DNA of 64,000 bases, taken from NCBI GenBank assembly GCA_036873755.1, contig JAVTVY010037248.1:62001-126000 (forward strand), read 5' to 3'. The notes under the pieces are model-generated. The model ran no database searches. It had not been told where the DNA came from and saw only the letters and a program-made list of their open reading frames with translations. Shown here piece after piece: positions 44,611-55,479 of this stretch; the first letter of the stretch is position 1, and each line of letters begins with the position of its first letter. The position numbers and the translations under genes were made by a program. This DNA is from Hanleya hanleyi (Eukaryota; Mollusca; Polyplacophora; Lepidopleurida; Hanleyidae).

Positions 44611-47385
44611 TTACGAAACGTAGCGCCATAGATCTTGCACGCTACGTTCGTATTTTGCTATCAGCATGCGATATGTATCGCCAAATTTGAGAAACTTTGA
44701 GTGGAGGCGCTTGGTGGAATAGCCCTGTTTTATAAATTTCTGCAACAATGTTTTGTGACGTTGATTAAAATCATCACATTTAACACAGGATCTAGCAAAT
44801 GCTACTAAGCGAGATATGTATACGCCATATGCAGGTCCCACTGGAATATTACTATCCAGAAAGGGATAGTTTACGATGTCGAAATTGTAATCATCTCTTT
44901 TGTCATAAAGTCGACGAGAGAGAATGCCCGCTTCATTTTTATAGAGATAGAGATCTAAATAAGATGTGCCTATAGGGCTATCTGTAGTTTCCTTCAAATC
45001 CAGTGAAGGTGGATATATATCCTTCACTGCGTTATTTATATAGCGATTATCCACAGCGAGAAGATCGTCTATATAGCGTTTGGTGAATGAGAAGGAACGG
45101 GCTTTGAATGGATCGGTTTTTGAAAGCGCCTGCATATAGTCATATTCATAAGAGAACAGATACAGGTCAGCCAACAGGGGTGCACAATTAGTACCCATTG
45201 GAATACCTATATGCTGCTGATATATTGTGTTGCCAAATTTCACATAGATATTTTTAATGAGAAATTCAAGCAACTCTATAAACAAAGAAACATCCCATGA
45301 ATGATATCTCTTGTATGTAGTCGAGCTAAAGAATGCTTTATGGCTTCCGACATTAATATATCTACGATCAGTTTTCTTGAACACAGATACTATTAATGAA
45401 CTTAGACGGTCAATAAGGTCCTGATGAGGGATTGTAGTATAGAGAGTCGAGAAATCCCATGTGGATACATATCTGTACGGTATGTGACCTTTAGCATCAA
45501 GTTCTTCCGTAAGACATTTTGAGTTTTTCAATATCCACATACATTCAACGCCAGAGTTCTTAGAAATAGTGGCGCAATACCTTTCCCAAAATGCTTTTAC
45601 CTCCTGAAGGGCCCTCGTCAATAGGGTTGAAAGAAGCTTGGTGGTGCAGCTTCTAGAACCAGCTATGAATCTAGCTTTGTATGGTGATTTATGCATTTTG
45701 GGAGTCCAGTATAGTTTTGGTATGTCGTTATGATTGGTTGGAAGACAAATACCTCTTTCCCTGAGAAACTTTTTGTGATTGTTAAATAAATCTTCCAGAG
45801 TAAATGCAGTTTGGGAGTAAGTAGACGTATTTGATGAAGATATGTCTACACTCAATTCTTTAACCAGCACCTGGTAATAGTAATATTTACATATGAATAT
45901 TATATTATTCGGAGCTTTGTCTGCTGGGACTATGACGAATTTACTCTGGAGATTTGCTAGAACTTCTTGCGAATTGAGGTTTCTCAGTACTTGTTTTGCT
46001 TGGGGAAGAGTACTTCTGTCAATATGGCGGATTGTTTCAACGACCTTGCTCTTGGTGAGGTCCAGCCAATCAGCGAGTACTGTAGGTTCAACTTTTTCTC
46101 GCTTAGACCAATCAATAACGTACTGTTCTAATGCAGACAGGACTATCTTCTGGTCGGCCTTCAGATTTATTCTTCTTGGCTCTCTATATTTAGGTCCTTT
46201 CATCAGGAGTAATTTCAGATCCTTATCACTCACCACATCAAGGTCACCAGTCACAATATGTTTGCATGGTGTATAGATAAAGTTCGACAATTCACAATCA
46301 CACCTATAGCCTCCTGACGTGTATAAGTTCCAGTCAAACTCCTTGACAGTATTGGAGTAATTGAATATTTTGGTGGCTATAGATTTAGTATACTTATATG
46401 AAATGCAAGGAGGTTCTGTGAACTTGAAATAGTTTGGTACAGCGTTGCGTACCTCTGGATCATTCAGGATTCGAGGTAAATTAATGATGTCCAGTCCTTT
46501 ATCTAAGTAGTTGAGTTTCAAGAAAAGCCGATCTTGAGATGTTTCGATTATGTTCACTGGACGATACAACCGAAAATACGCTATATCTTGACATACTTTA
46601 CTGATTGTTGATGGTATTATATTTCCTGAAGACGCAGATTGCTGTATATCTCTGGCTATTTGATTTAAAGCTCTCAGAGGTAACGCATACAGAACTGTAC
46701 GTAAGCTATGTATACTATTGGGTGCGTTAGTTAAACCCACTAAGTAATTTAAAGTGATATGATCGTGAATCATCGAACCATTAAACTTTCGCCAACCATG
46801 GCTGCGTTGTCTCCGTTGATGGGGTTTAAATAGTTGGGTAATGTTGGATATATTTGAACGGCGGTCTGTAGCATTGCCGAACCCACTGACATTATCATTT
46901 AAACCAAACGGAAACACTGACCCAAGTTCTAGCATCCAGAATAATTCCCGCTCTCGGATTTTTCTCTCAAATCCAAAGGGGGAATCCTTAGTAGATGGAT
47001 AGACGACGTCTATGATCTGAATACTAAAGTTATCCCAGCCATGGTCGGGTCCAGAAAAATGTCTACCTATAAGCAATTGCTTTTTCCTAACGGATTTTCT
47101 GTGACCGTTCACCCTCAGATGGAGTCTTTGGGTGGTCTTGCCAACATACTGTTGACCACACTTCTTACAGGAAACTAAATAAATACAGTTTGTAGTAGAA
47201 CAACTAAGATCAACATACGAGTTAACAGAATATGAGTTACCAGTTAACGCGGAACTAAATGAAGCTGACGTATTAAAGAGTGGACGCGTGAGACATCCAC
47301 GATGTCCACACTTAGAAATATTCCATATTCCATATAACAGTATTAGCACCAAATTCAAAAGGACAACCATAGTATACATAAACAT
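44611..47385 (-). CDS. Naiad-type protein: GIY-YIG endonuclease plus reverse transcriptase
   Basis: Single uninterrupted ORF of 924 codons. Residues 1-22 form a hydrophobic stretch encoded by pseudo-LTR sequence. Residues 67-165 are a GIY-YIG endonuclease (CIY 67-69, YVG 80-82, Arg91, Glu145/147) with the C-C-H-H metal site (Cys73, Cys76, His95 and His109). The CxC motif is C362-D-C364. The RT has TPKMHK (561-566), catalytic Asp in WDFSTLYTTIP (D644), IGIPMGTNCAPLLADL (726-741) and RYIDDLL (YIDD 771-774). The endonuclease nicks the target, and the RT then copies the RNA at that site. A TAA two codons upstream of the ATG sets this as the farthest start; real translation might begin later. All catalytic residues are present, so this copy may be recent or even active, though expression cannot be judged. 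Confidence 0.93.
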   Translation of the reverse strand: MFMYTMVVLLNLVLILLYGIWNISKCGHRGCLTRPLFNTSASFSSALTGNSYSVNSYVDLSCSTTNCIYLVSCKKCGQQYVGKTTQRLHLRVNGHRKSVRKKQLLIGRHFSGPDHGWDNFSIQIIDVVYPSTKDSPFGFERKIRERELFWMLELGSVFPFGLNDNVSGFGNATDRRSNISNITQLFKPHQRRQRSHGWRKFNGSMIHDHITLNYLVGLTNAPNSIHSLRTVLYALPLRALNQIARDIQQSASSGNIIPSTISKVCQDIAYFRLYRPVNIIETSQDRLFLKLNYLDKGLDIINLPRILNDPEVRNAVPNYFKFTEPPCISYKYTKSIATKIFNYSNTVKEFDWNLYTSGGYRCDCELSNFIYTPCKHIVTGDLDVVSDKDLKLLLMKGPKYREPRRINLKADQKIVLSALEQYVIDWSKREKVEPTVLADWLDLTKSKVVETIRHIDRSTLPQAKQVLRNLNSQEVLANLQSKFVIVPADKAPNNIIFICKYYYYQVLVKELSVDISSSNTSTYSQTAFTLEDLFNNHKKFLRERGICLPTNHNDIPKLYWTPKMHKSPYKARFIAGSRSCTTKLLSTLLTRALQEVKAFWERYCATISKNSGVECMWILKNSKCLTEELDAKGHIPYRYVSTWDFSTLYTTIPHQDLIDRLSSLIVSVFKKTDRRYINVGSHKAFFSSTTYKRYHSWDVSLFIELLEFLIKNIYVKFGNTIYQQHIGIPMGTNCAPLLADLYLFSYEYDYMQALSKTDPFKARSFSFTKRYIDDLLAVDNRYINNAVKDIYPPSLDLKETTDSPIGTSYLDLYLYKNEAGILSRRLYDKRDDYNFDIVNYPFLDSNIPVGPAYGVYISRLVAFARSCVKCDDFNQRHKTLLQKFIKQGYSTKRLHSKFLKFGDTYRMLIAKYERSVQDLWRYVS

Positions 47386-48734
47386 AGGTTAGTTTCCTGC
47401 AAGAGAGAAGCGGTCAACAGTTGTCAATGATGCCGACAAGACATCATGATATTCCAAAAATATAAAATCCGTATCGCTGATCAGTATTCTTAATCCATTA
47501 TAATCGTTGTCAAGTTGTCATCTAGAGAATGATGTATCTCAGTCACGCTTTGATTGTGACTGTGCATATGAACACCACGGGGAATTTGAAGTACGTGGGT
47601 TCATACGGCCCCGAGCTCCGGGTTAAGTGGAATTAGACACAAGTTACGAAACGCACCGCCATAGATCTTGTACGCTACGCTCGTATTTTGCTATCCTCAT
47701 GCGATATGTAGCGCCAAATGTGAGAAACTTTGAGTGGGGGCGCTTGTTGGAATAGCCCTGTTTTATAAGTTTCTGCAACAATGTTTTGTGACGTTCATTA
47801 AAATCGTCACATTTAACTCAGGATCTAGCAAATGCTACTAGGCGAGATATGTATACGCCATATGCAGGTCCCACTGGAATATTACTATCCAGAAAGGGAT
47901 AGTTTACGATGTCGAAATTTTAATCATCTCTTTGTCATAAAGTCGACGAGAGAGAATGCCCGCTTCATTTTTATAGAGATATAGATCTAACTAAGATGTG
48001 GCTGTAGGGTTCTCTATAGTTTCCTTCAAATCCAGTGAAGGTGGATATATATCCTTCACTGCGTTATTTATATAGCGATTATCCACAGCGAGAAGATCGT
48101 CTATATAGCGTTTGGTGAATGAGAAGAAACGGGCTTTCAATGGATCGATTTTCGAAAGCGCCTGCATATAGTTATATTCATTAAAGAACAGATACAGGTC
48201 AGCCAACAGGGGTGCACAATTAGTACCCACTGGAATACCTATATGCTGTTGATATATTGTGTTGCCAAATTTCACATAGATATTTTTCATGAGAAATTCA
48301 AGCAACTCTTTAAACGAAGAAACATCCCGTGAATGATATCGCTTGTATGTAGTAGAGCTAAAGAATGCTTTATGGCTTCCGACATTAATATATCTGCGAT
48401 CAGTTTTCTTGACCACAGATAATATTAATGAACTTAGACGGTCAATAAGGTCCTGATGAGGGATTGCAGTACAGAGAGTCGAGAAATCCCATGTGGATAC
48501 ATGCCTGTACGGTATGTGACCTTTAGCATCAAGTTCTTCTGTAAGACATTTTGAGTTTTTCAATATCCACATACATTCAACGCCAGAGTTCTTAGCAATT
48601 GTGGCGCAATACCTTTCCGAATTTTTTTTACCTCCTGAAGGGCCCTCGTCAATAGGATTGAAAGAAGCTTGGTGGTGCAGCACTGGGTGGTGCAGCTGTG
48701 TATGGTGATTTGTGTATTTTGGGAGTCCAGTATA
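47319..48734 (-). pseudogene. 5'-truncated Naiad copy forming the upstream pseudo-LTR
   Basis: About 250 codons open (47991-48749) covering RT motif A (WDFSTLCTAIP), motif B (IGIPVGTNCAPLLADL) and RYIDDLL. It then shifts frame near 47995 and again near 47920 to reach the C-terminus and 3' UTR. It begins mid-sequence at GGAGTCCAGTATA (48734). Compared with the complete copy it has replacements such as M to V in motif B, so it has decayed further. Confidence 0.85.
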
Positions 48735-48769
48735 CGATATATTAACCACATGTGTAAACTTCTTTTATC

Positions 48770-49530
48770 TGGAATGATGTATCTGTGATATATAGAGGCA
48801 GTAGACTCGCACAGTGGTGCTTGCTTAAAAAATATGTGAACGGTTATTTTGTGGAACGATATATCCGTGCTATATTGTGACAGTATACTAGCACCATGGT
48901 GCTTATTTATATGATAATGGTTCTTACATCTGCAATTTTATATACTGGCAGACGAACCACTAATGCAGGGTTCTTTTGGAAATGACATATCCTTGATATA
49001 TTTTGCAGGGTACTAGTGCCATGGTGCGTAACCCCAGGAATGGCACATCCTTGTTATATTTTGGCTATAGAATTGCACCATGGTGCTTAGCCATACGGAT
49101 ATGGTGCTTTTATCTGGAATTACATACCTGTGATATATTGTGACAGTACACTAGCACCATGGCTCTTAAACATATGCGTATGTCTATTATTTGTTGAATG
49201 GCATATCGTTGTTATATTGTGGCAGTAGACTGCCACGGTGCTTAACCGTATCGGTAAGATTATTTTACCTTGAATGATATATCCTTGATACACAGTAAAT
49301 GTAAACAAAAACAATTGTGTTTAATCATATTAGTATGGTTCAACAATCCGAAAAGACATCTCCTTGAAATAGTATGTCATAGTTAGACTAGCTTCATGGT
49401 GCTTAAACCTATGTGTATGGTTCTTTTATCTGTAATGACATACCCTTGCTATGATGTGACAGTCGACTAGCACAACGGTACGTAATCATATGTGTATGGT
49501 TCTTTCATATGGAATGACATATCTATTGTG
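48770..49530 (+). repeat. Satellite-like tandem array, ~110-bp unit
   Basis: About six or seven degenerate units contain CTAGCACCATGGTGCTTA, GTATGGTTCTTTTATCTG and GGAATGACATATCCTTG-like blocks followed by ATATTGTGACAGTA. No coding capacity. It directly abuts the truncated end of the Naiad copy. Confidence 0.8.
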
Positions 49531-50190
49531 GAAGTCGGTTACGAGATTGGAGAAAATCTGGTATACGTCATCAGCTCCTATGCTACTTAGATCAAATTTG
49601 GGATAAAGTATATCATATTCTATCTCAGACAAAATCAAATATTTTGTGAATAGATGCCAATGAAATGAATAAATATTTATTACAGTCAATCGACAGATCT
49701 GCATTATGACGTCATTTTCCTCTCCGCGTACAGCACGCACTCAATGGCGAGACAGAAAAGCCATCGAAGCGGGCAGAGTTACAAATTTCTCTGACAAGAT
49801 ATTCTTGCATTCGTTGTATATGACGATCCCACTATAATCAAATATAATACATATGATGCTTTGGTAATCTTCAATGCTGAAAAAACGCACAGGGGAGAGT
49901 TTACCAACTCCGTCCATTTTGAGGCTGATTACATCTTTAATCAATAAAAGTAATAACTGCACATAGCACGGAGTGATGAGGTCCCGAAAACGTTATTCCT
50001 TTTTATTATTATTAAACTTCTCTTTTCTTGTCGTTTCTTCGTACGTACTTTCTTTAACAAATGATTCACAATATGGAGGATGAATATCCACGTTGAAGTG
50101 TCTTCTGAATGACGAATGACGAAGTCGTCGCGTATAATGTACGAGGAAGAATTCACGTGAATAAACCGGACATTGATGTGGTAAACAGGA
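49531..50190. other. Unassigned, short minus-strand open stretches
   Basis: Adjacent minus-strand open stretches at 49486-49740 (84 codons), 49741-49962 (73 codons) and 49941-50238 show no recognisable domain. They could be a decayed gene. No splice model could be supported. Confidence 0.3.
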
Positions 50191-50201
50191 CATAGCTGGT
50201 C

Positions 50202-50208
50202 TATATAA
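50202..50208 (+). promoter_or_regulatory. Candidate TATA box
   Basis: TATATAA at 50202-50208 is followed about 25-30 bases later by a possible start of transcription and at 50284 by an ATG directly at a consensus donor site. Spacing fits a TATA-driven promoter. Confidence 0.3.
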
Positions 50209-50231
50209 ACAGAGAAATATTAACTTTTCGA

Positions 50232-50286
50232 CAACCACTTCTTGATTCTCAAGAAAAGGCCTTCGCTGGAAAACCAGATCGAGATG
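50232..50286 (+). other. Candidate first exon ending in ATG
   Basis: The sequence ends AGATCGAGATG followed by GTAAGTTG, a strong donor, so the exon would be mainly 5' UTR with the start codon as its last bases. An acceptor-like TATATTTCAG is present at 50453-50462, but joining there leaves only about 12 codons before a stop. The true second exon may lie elsewhere or this may be chance. Confidence 0.25.
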
Positions 50287-50292
50287 GTAAGT

Positions 50293-52074
50293 TGCACTAA
50301 GGGGGTTATACTTGCGGTATATTATTAGGTTTTCTTAATAATTATTTGACAACGTTAAAATTAAATATTGAATACTATTATGTACTGTGCAAATAATTCT
50401 TTGACTTTGACTCGTATGCAGTGCCAAGTTTAATAAGAATTGTAATAAATGTATATTTCAGGTTACGGTCAACCCATACCTTTCCATACAACCGTAATGT
50501 TGATCCAGTAGTGCACTGAATCTTTTTGAAAAAAAAAATATTCGTATAATGCCGATTCAAATACTGAAATAGTTAGAATTCTATAATATAACAATTTAGA
50601 AAAGTTCGATTTTCGCTCTTACATAATATATAGTACATTTAAGCCGGATGAACACATCTTGAGGAAAATAATTTTTCTAATGTTAGCGTCCACATATGAA
50701 CGGGTATACACCGTCTCAATGTAAAAAAAATTCTCACACAATCCCGACAATTGTTTCTGGCGGAAATCGAGCCATACCGTACGAAACATCACAGCGAATT
50801 CAGTCGACGAGGCAATCAAACTGACTCGGAATTTGTTCATGTTAATATTTGAGTTGAATATGATAGAAACTTTGTCAAATATATCACATTAGTATATTTA
50901 GTAGAGTGTCTCCCTGTATATATTGTAATGAGATAAAACTGCATATTCCCCGGTCACGGGGTCGTATACTGCCCGCTGAACTGCATATTCCATCAAACGG
51001 AAATAATTACAACAGAGGGAGGGCAATATGCACAGCCGACGGGCAACAAAACTGCATATTACCCTCAAAACAAGTCAATATCTTCATAAAAAAATTGAAA
51101 GGCCGCCTTTCGTTACGCACCGGTGAGCATGGCTGTTCAACCCACTGCTGTGGCCAGCATATACAGCATTGGTCTGTGTGACTGACTGATCTGAGTGACG
51201 GCGGAGCACTTCGCCCTAATGTCCAATCAATGTTCGCTGAAGAACAAGTTCAAATTAAATTGAGTACGCATGGGACCACAAAGAAAATAAACGAGTTTGT
51301 CTCAAGCTAGATACATGTAGATATAGCCTAATAATTTCATAACTATGTGTGTTACCGTATGTCAAATTGATATCGATGTGGATTGTCTTTAATATTCGAT
51401 CCGTAATATAGTCGTGGATGCGTGTTTTCTATACTTGATGTAACTGGTGTATCGCCATGAACGGACGACTTTCACGTCGCCTGATAACTTAGGTAGAGGT
51501 TGCCAACAAGGCGGTCGCCTTTCGTCATATTTGTTCTTCTTGTGCTCCGAAATTTTGAGTACCGGTAATTGTGATTCGTCAAAATTTTGACGTCAAGGGT
51601 ATAACGGTGGAGGAAATTAAGGCTCGCTAAACTCGAAAACAAGACATTAAAACAATATGTTATGGGGATATACCTTCCACATGTTGGATACCACTTTCTG
51701 TACTGATTTGACAAAAGTTCGGGACAAAAATAATAGGGCAAAACTCGTCATTTCATAAAAAAAAATGGCAACGTAGGATGCTCAGCATTCTTTGGGGGGA
51801 AAAGTAGTGATGATAAAGCAGTTAACTCTATCCAAACTTAACAATTTATTATCTGATCTTCCCTACCAAGATGCTAGCATATTGAAGGAATGAGAAAGTA
51901 TAGTTTCAAAATCAGTTCGAATGATGGTCCCGATAGAATTTCCGACAAAAAGATCATATATATATATACGATCATAAAAGCGCAGGTGTACGTAAGGTAG
52001 ATTTCAAAACTTTTATACTTTCGTGAAATTATCTTGTGTTAAAAATAGACTAATCGAAGATTTCTGGGTTAAAA
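50293..52074. other. No gene recognised
   Basis: AT-rich sequence with scattered short open stretches. Several AACTGCATATTCC-like words recur at 50938-51060. Nothing else could be supported. Confidence 0.4.
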
Positions 52075-52205
52075 AGAGACTAATGAAATCCCGCTGACAA
52101 CCAATTTTTTCTTTCTCTCTCAAAAATCATTTCATATGTATATTTGCTTAGTGGCGGGTTATACGCCATACCAAATATCATTTCTTCATTATAAAGTCAG
52201 TTGCA
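52075..52205 (+). mobile_element. SINE body fragment
   Basis: CCCGCTGACAACCAATTTTT through CATACCAAATATCATTTC matches the body of the SINE at 52257-52427 without its tRNA-like head, so it is a 5'-truncated relative immediately upstream. Confidence 0.7.
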
Positions 52206-52256
52206 CACATTGCAACACCGAGAGAGAAGGTTGGTCATCACAGGGACAATCCACGG

Positions 52257-52427
52257 GTGTAAGTAGCTCAGTCGGTAGTGCATCGGCGCGTTAAACCGGG
52301 ATGGTAGGTTCGAATCCTGCTGACGACCAATATATTCTTTCTTCCTCAAAACTCAATTCATATGTATATATGATTAGTGACGGGCTGTACGCCATATCAA
52401 ATATCATTTCCTAATTGAGAGGTCTAC
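52257..52427 (+). mobile_element. tRNA-derived SINE
   Basis: The head has a polymerase III A box (GTAGCTCAGTCGGTAGTG, 52262-52279) and a B box (GGTTCGAATCC, about 52307-52317) in tRNA spacing. The body ends in TATCATTTC. The anticodon stem does not pair well, so it is not a functional tRNA gene. The body shared with 52075-52205 supports a SINE family. Confidence 0.75.
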
Positions 52428-53107
52428 TCCTGGGTCTTGCTTTCTCATCACGTAATTATGAAGGACGAATGGTAGCCTGAAATCGTAATGAGTTTTGGCT
52501 TTGAGTACTGGAATCTTTGGAACAGGCTTCTCATATGAGAATTCAAGAGAAATTACAGACAGTGTATAGTTTTCATCCCACCTGGTCCAACAAGAATGTG
52601 AGATTTTAATAATAAACATGTATTTTACACGACGTTTTCTAGCGATAGGAATATATTTCATCTCAGACTTGTTGAACCAAGATGGGACCGTATTGATCCT
52701 CGTGAATTTTCGTAAAAAATACGATTCCGTCCTGCTTTCACCCTGTAACTGGTCTGAGTACTATTTCGGTCTCTTACGAAAGGCACCTGGAACCAGTAAC
52801 CTGCGCTTTGAATCATGTACAAGCAATTTTGTTTTCAAGCTATTATGCTTACATAAAACTGGTGGCAAGAATATGTAAAAGCAATGTGTCAAGAAGTACA
52901 TACTGGTATAAAAACAAATAAATGAGAAAATGTTTTGACGTTTGGTGGATATACGTATATCAATACCTATAAATTGTACACCAGACACCAAGTTAAGATG
53001 ATTGAGTTAAGAATTTTGAATAGAATACTTACAACAAACCGTTACAGAAATGCCTAATTGGATTAGTAGTAAAAAAAATCTACAGAAACATCCAGAAAAT
53101 GGTTTTG
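52428..53107. other. No gene recognised
   Basis: Open stretches on both strands (85-86 codons around 52404-52878) have no recognisable domain. Otherwise AT-rich. Confidence 0.35.
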
Positions 53108-53412
53108 TTCAACACCAAAAACGGTGTTGAGCTCAACACCAATAAATGGTGTTCATTTTGCACCGACATCATATATCTCCAACACCATTAATTGGTGTTG
53201 AGCCAGTATTAGCACTTGTCAATGAACACCAAAATATGGTGTCGAACCATTTTCAACACCATTGATTGGTGTTGACCAACACCATTATTTGGTGTTGAAC
53301 TGGCCTCAACACCATTTTATAGTGCTCACATTGGTCAACACCATTTCTGAACACCACTTTATGTGGTTGATCAGCTCTCAACACCCTATAAGGATGTTGG
53401 GCCAACACCATT
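53108..53412. repeat. Array of CAACACCA...TGGTGTTG palindromes
   Basis: At least ten occurrences of CAACACCA or its complement TGGTGTTG, paired around AT-rich centres (for example CAACACCATTGATTGGTGTTG style units) over about 300 bp. Each unit can form a hairpin of 8-9 base pairs. Confidence 0.85.
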
Positions 53413-53767
53413 TTTCTGGCTGTGCATGCTGTGGGAGTATATGAAGGCTCTTTAAAGACATATCAACACGTAACTATTGTCGAACTGTAAATACTCATTT
53501 ATATACATGTATTTGAAAATTTGTATGTATATTTTCTCCTATAACAGGGACGGCGGAACAGGCTGGATATTTACAGCCGAAACAAAAACACGCGCACGAC
53601 ACAAAACCAACAAAAAAAGGCGAGAAAGAAAAAACGATAGAGTGAAGTGAAAAAACATAGATCTGTATTTAATGCAGATTTTGCGTATGAGGAGCACAAG
53701 AAAAAAATCATTCACATTCATAAGCTGAACTTCGTTCGGCTCCCTAACAAGTAGAAAAAATCTGTGT

Positions 53768-54500
53768 ACATTATTGCAGAATCTTATAAAAAGGGCTATA
53801 CAACCAAGCGCCTCCAATGAAAGTTTCTCAAATTTGCTGATAAATATCGCAAGCTGTTAGCAAAATACGAGCGTAGCGAGCAAGATTTCTGGCGTTACGT
53901 TTCGTAACTTCTGTTTAATTCCGCTTAGCTCGGGGCTAGGGGCCTTATGAACTATGAACCGTGTGTTTTAAGCTGCTCATGGTGTTCATATGAACAGTCA
54001 CAATCAAAGCGTGACAGGGTGAGTGACTGAGTGAATATGATTTAACGTCCCTTTCAACACTATTTCAGTCATATCACGACGTTTGATTCCTATTCTTTTT
54101 CACACCCGGAAACCACACGGGTAAGGTCCTATTCTTTTGGACACCTGGGACACCACTGGTGTGGTCCTATTCCTTTCCACACGGGTGCCCCAGTTAGTCT
54201 CCTCTGCGTGAGAGATACATCATACTCTAGATAATGAATTTACAACGAAAATTATATGGATTAAGAATATGGATACGATACGGATTTGATACTTTTGGAG
54301 CCTCATGATGTCTTGCCGGTATCATTGCCGGTAACTATCTCCGCTTCTCTCCTGAACTTTTATATATACCATGATTTTTTCTTCTTCTTGAATTTGGAGC
54401 CAATGCTGTGATATGAATTACGTCTTTGGATTATGGTCGCGGAAATTCTTTAATGGACGACGGCTGAATATTGAATGACGAACTAGATGTTTGTATTTCG
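53768..54500 (+). mobile_element. Naiad-type element, 3' part (plus strand)
   Basis: Translates in pieces to GYTTKRLQ, KFLKFADKYRKLLAKYERSE and QDFWRYVS, the C-terminus of the 924-aa protein. The 3' UTR and the tail (GGACGACGGCTGAATATTGA, ending near 54495) follow. It is more diverged than the copy at 44 kb. A SINE is inserted in its 3' UTR. Confidence 0.85.
54015..54205 (+). mobile_element. Gastropod-type SINE in Naiad 3' UTR
   Basis: A 191-bp insertion flanked by GCGTGA (54009-54014 and 54206-54211). GGGTGAGTGACTGAGTGAAT, then TTTAACGTCCCTTTCAACAC and CAGTCATATCACGAC, is the inverted relative of the SINE tail at 13010-13075. The undisturbed Naiad sequence at 47550 (reverse strand) shows the empty site. 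Confidence 0.75.
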
Positions 54501-55095
54501 ATTGAAATGCTATTTAATATTTAAATTATTTATACTTCCGAACATCATCATTTGCTTGACGGCGAATAGTTGAAAAAGATGTTAGGAGAAACAACAAAAC
54601 AGGCAAAACAAAAAGTTTACACAGGCGAAGATTTCATGTTTATTGCTCGGAAATACGCTAGAACGCGTCTCCGGCCATGTAAGACCCCTGGATCCTCCGG
54701 GGCCTAGGCGTCCCTTGCACCCTGGTCTATTGTGCTGTGATAATGGCTGCTCCAATCTCAAATTGCTTCCGCCGTGCCTTTATAAAGGAGGTGAATAAAG
54801 AAATATATACATAATACTCGCACATGATCAGTGTGCGTTAATGTAGAGCTGAACTTGGAAATCGTTATTTTAAGGGGAATTTAATATGCAATCTAATATT
54901 GTTGATGGCTAAATTTTATTTGTTTAAATGTAGATGTAATGATCATTATTCACAGGTGGTTGTTCTTATTAGATTACAACACATATAAGGGAAGTGGGAA
55001 GAGGTGCCGACATACTGGCAGAGCCACATGACTTCACAGTATAGTCTTCCGGTTAACCTATTCTAAAGCACATACCAAGAATCTAACGACTCACA
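54501..55095. other. No gene recognised; 46-bp match to gypsy
   Basis: Contains a 46-base exact copy (54972-55017) of sequence in the gypsy integrase region (38353-38398). Around 54660-54780 a GC-richer piece has TGGATCCTCCGGGGCCTAGG. No gene. Confidence 0.5.
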
Positions 55096-55479
55096 AGTAG
55101 TAGGAAGCCCTGAAATTCCTTCCGAAAAATGAAGCCGAGGCTGAATCACGTGATGAGTCTCGTCGTGCTGACGTCACATCCGGTCACGTGACATTTGGGT
55201 CAAATTTTCACATCCGTGTCACTTCCGGTGACCTTATGTCCGGTCACGTGACAGCCCAACAAGAGTGATCTCCCCCTACATAAGACCCCAGTGATATGTT
55301 AGGTCAATCATGGCGCATTGGATAATTTTTAATCTGATTGGAAACCCACTCATGGACATTTGCGGTATAGGGTGTGGCCTCTTGTTTTTTTTTTCATCTC
55401 GAGCTATAGAATACGATGGGAGGGGTCTAAAGGCCAAGCGTTGAATTTTTTTGAAAAGTTACCTCGGGCATGCGCACTT

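Larger units (their letters stand above)
44144..48734 (-). mobile_element. Naiad-type Penelope-like retroelement, tandem arrangement
   Basis: Minus strand. A 5'-truncated copy (48734-47319: RT C-terminal part, 3' UTR and tail) is followed directly by a complete copy (47318-44144). The shared part therefore flanks the full ORF as a pseudo-LTR, the known layout of Penelope-like elements. Domain order (N-terminal GIY-YIG, CxC motif, RT) identifies the Naiad group described by Craig and colleagues (2021). The tail is made of two 72-bp repeats. Related fragments lie at 28078, 43239 and 53768. Confidence 0.9.

Noticed and set aside
45410..45470. CTGATGA followed by GAGAAA, a possible hammerhead ribozyme core in the Penelope-like element
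   Set aside because: It lies on the strand opposite the RT coding sequence, the stretch between the core blocks cannot form stem II, and Naiad-type elements are reported to lack canonical hammerheads.
45893..46276. 127-codon plus-strand open frame
   Set aside because: Shadow of the 924-codon Naiad ORF on the other strand.
50284..50498. Two-exon gene joining ATG at 50284 with the acceptor at 50462
   Set aside because: The joined frame ends after about 12 codons, too short to support as a protein.
52257..52330. Functional tRNA gene
   Set aside because: A and B boxes are present but the acceptor and anticodon stems do not pair, and the same 3' body follows a headless copy upstream, so it is a SINE.
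53108..53412. Repeat-spacer pattern resembling a CRISPR array
   Set aside because: Units are irregularly spaced palindromes in a eukaryotic context, with no leader and no cas genes.
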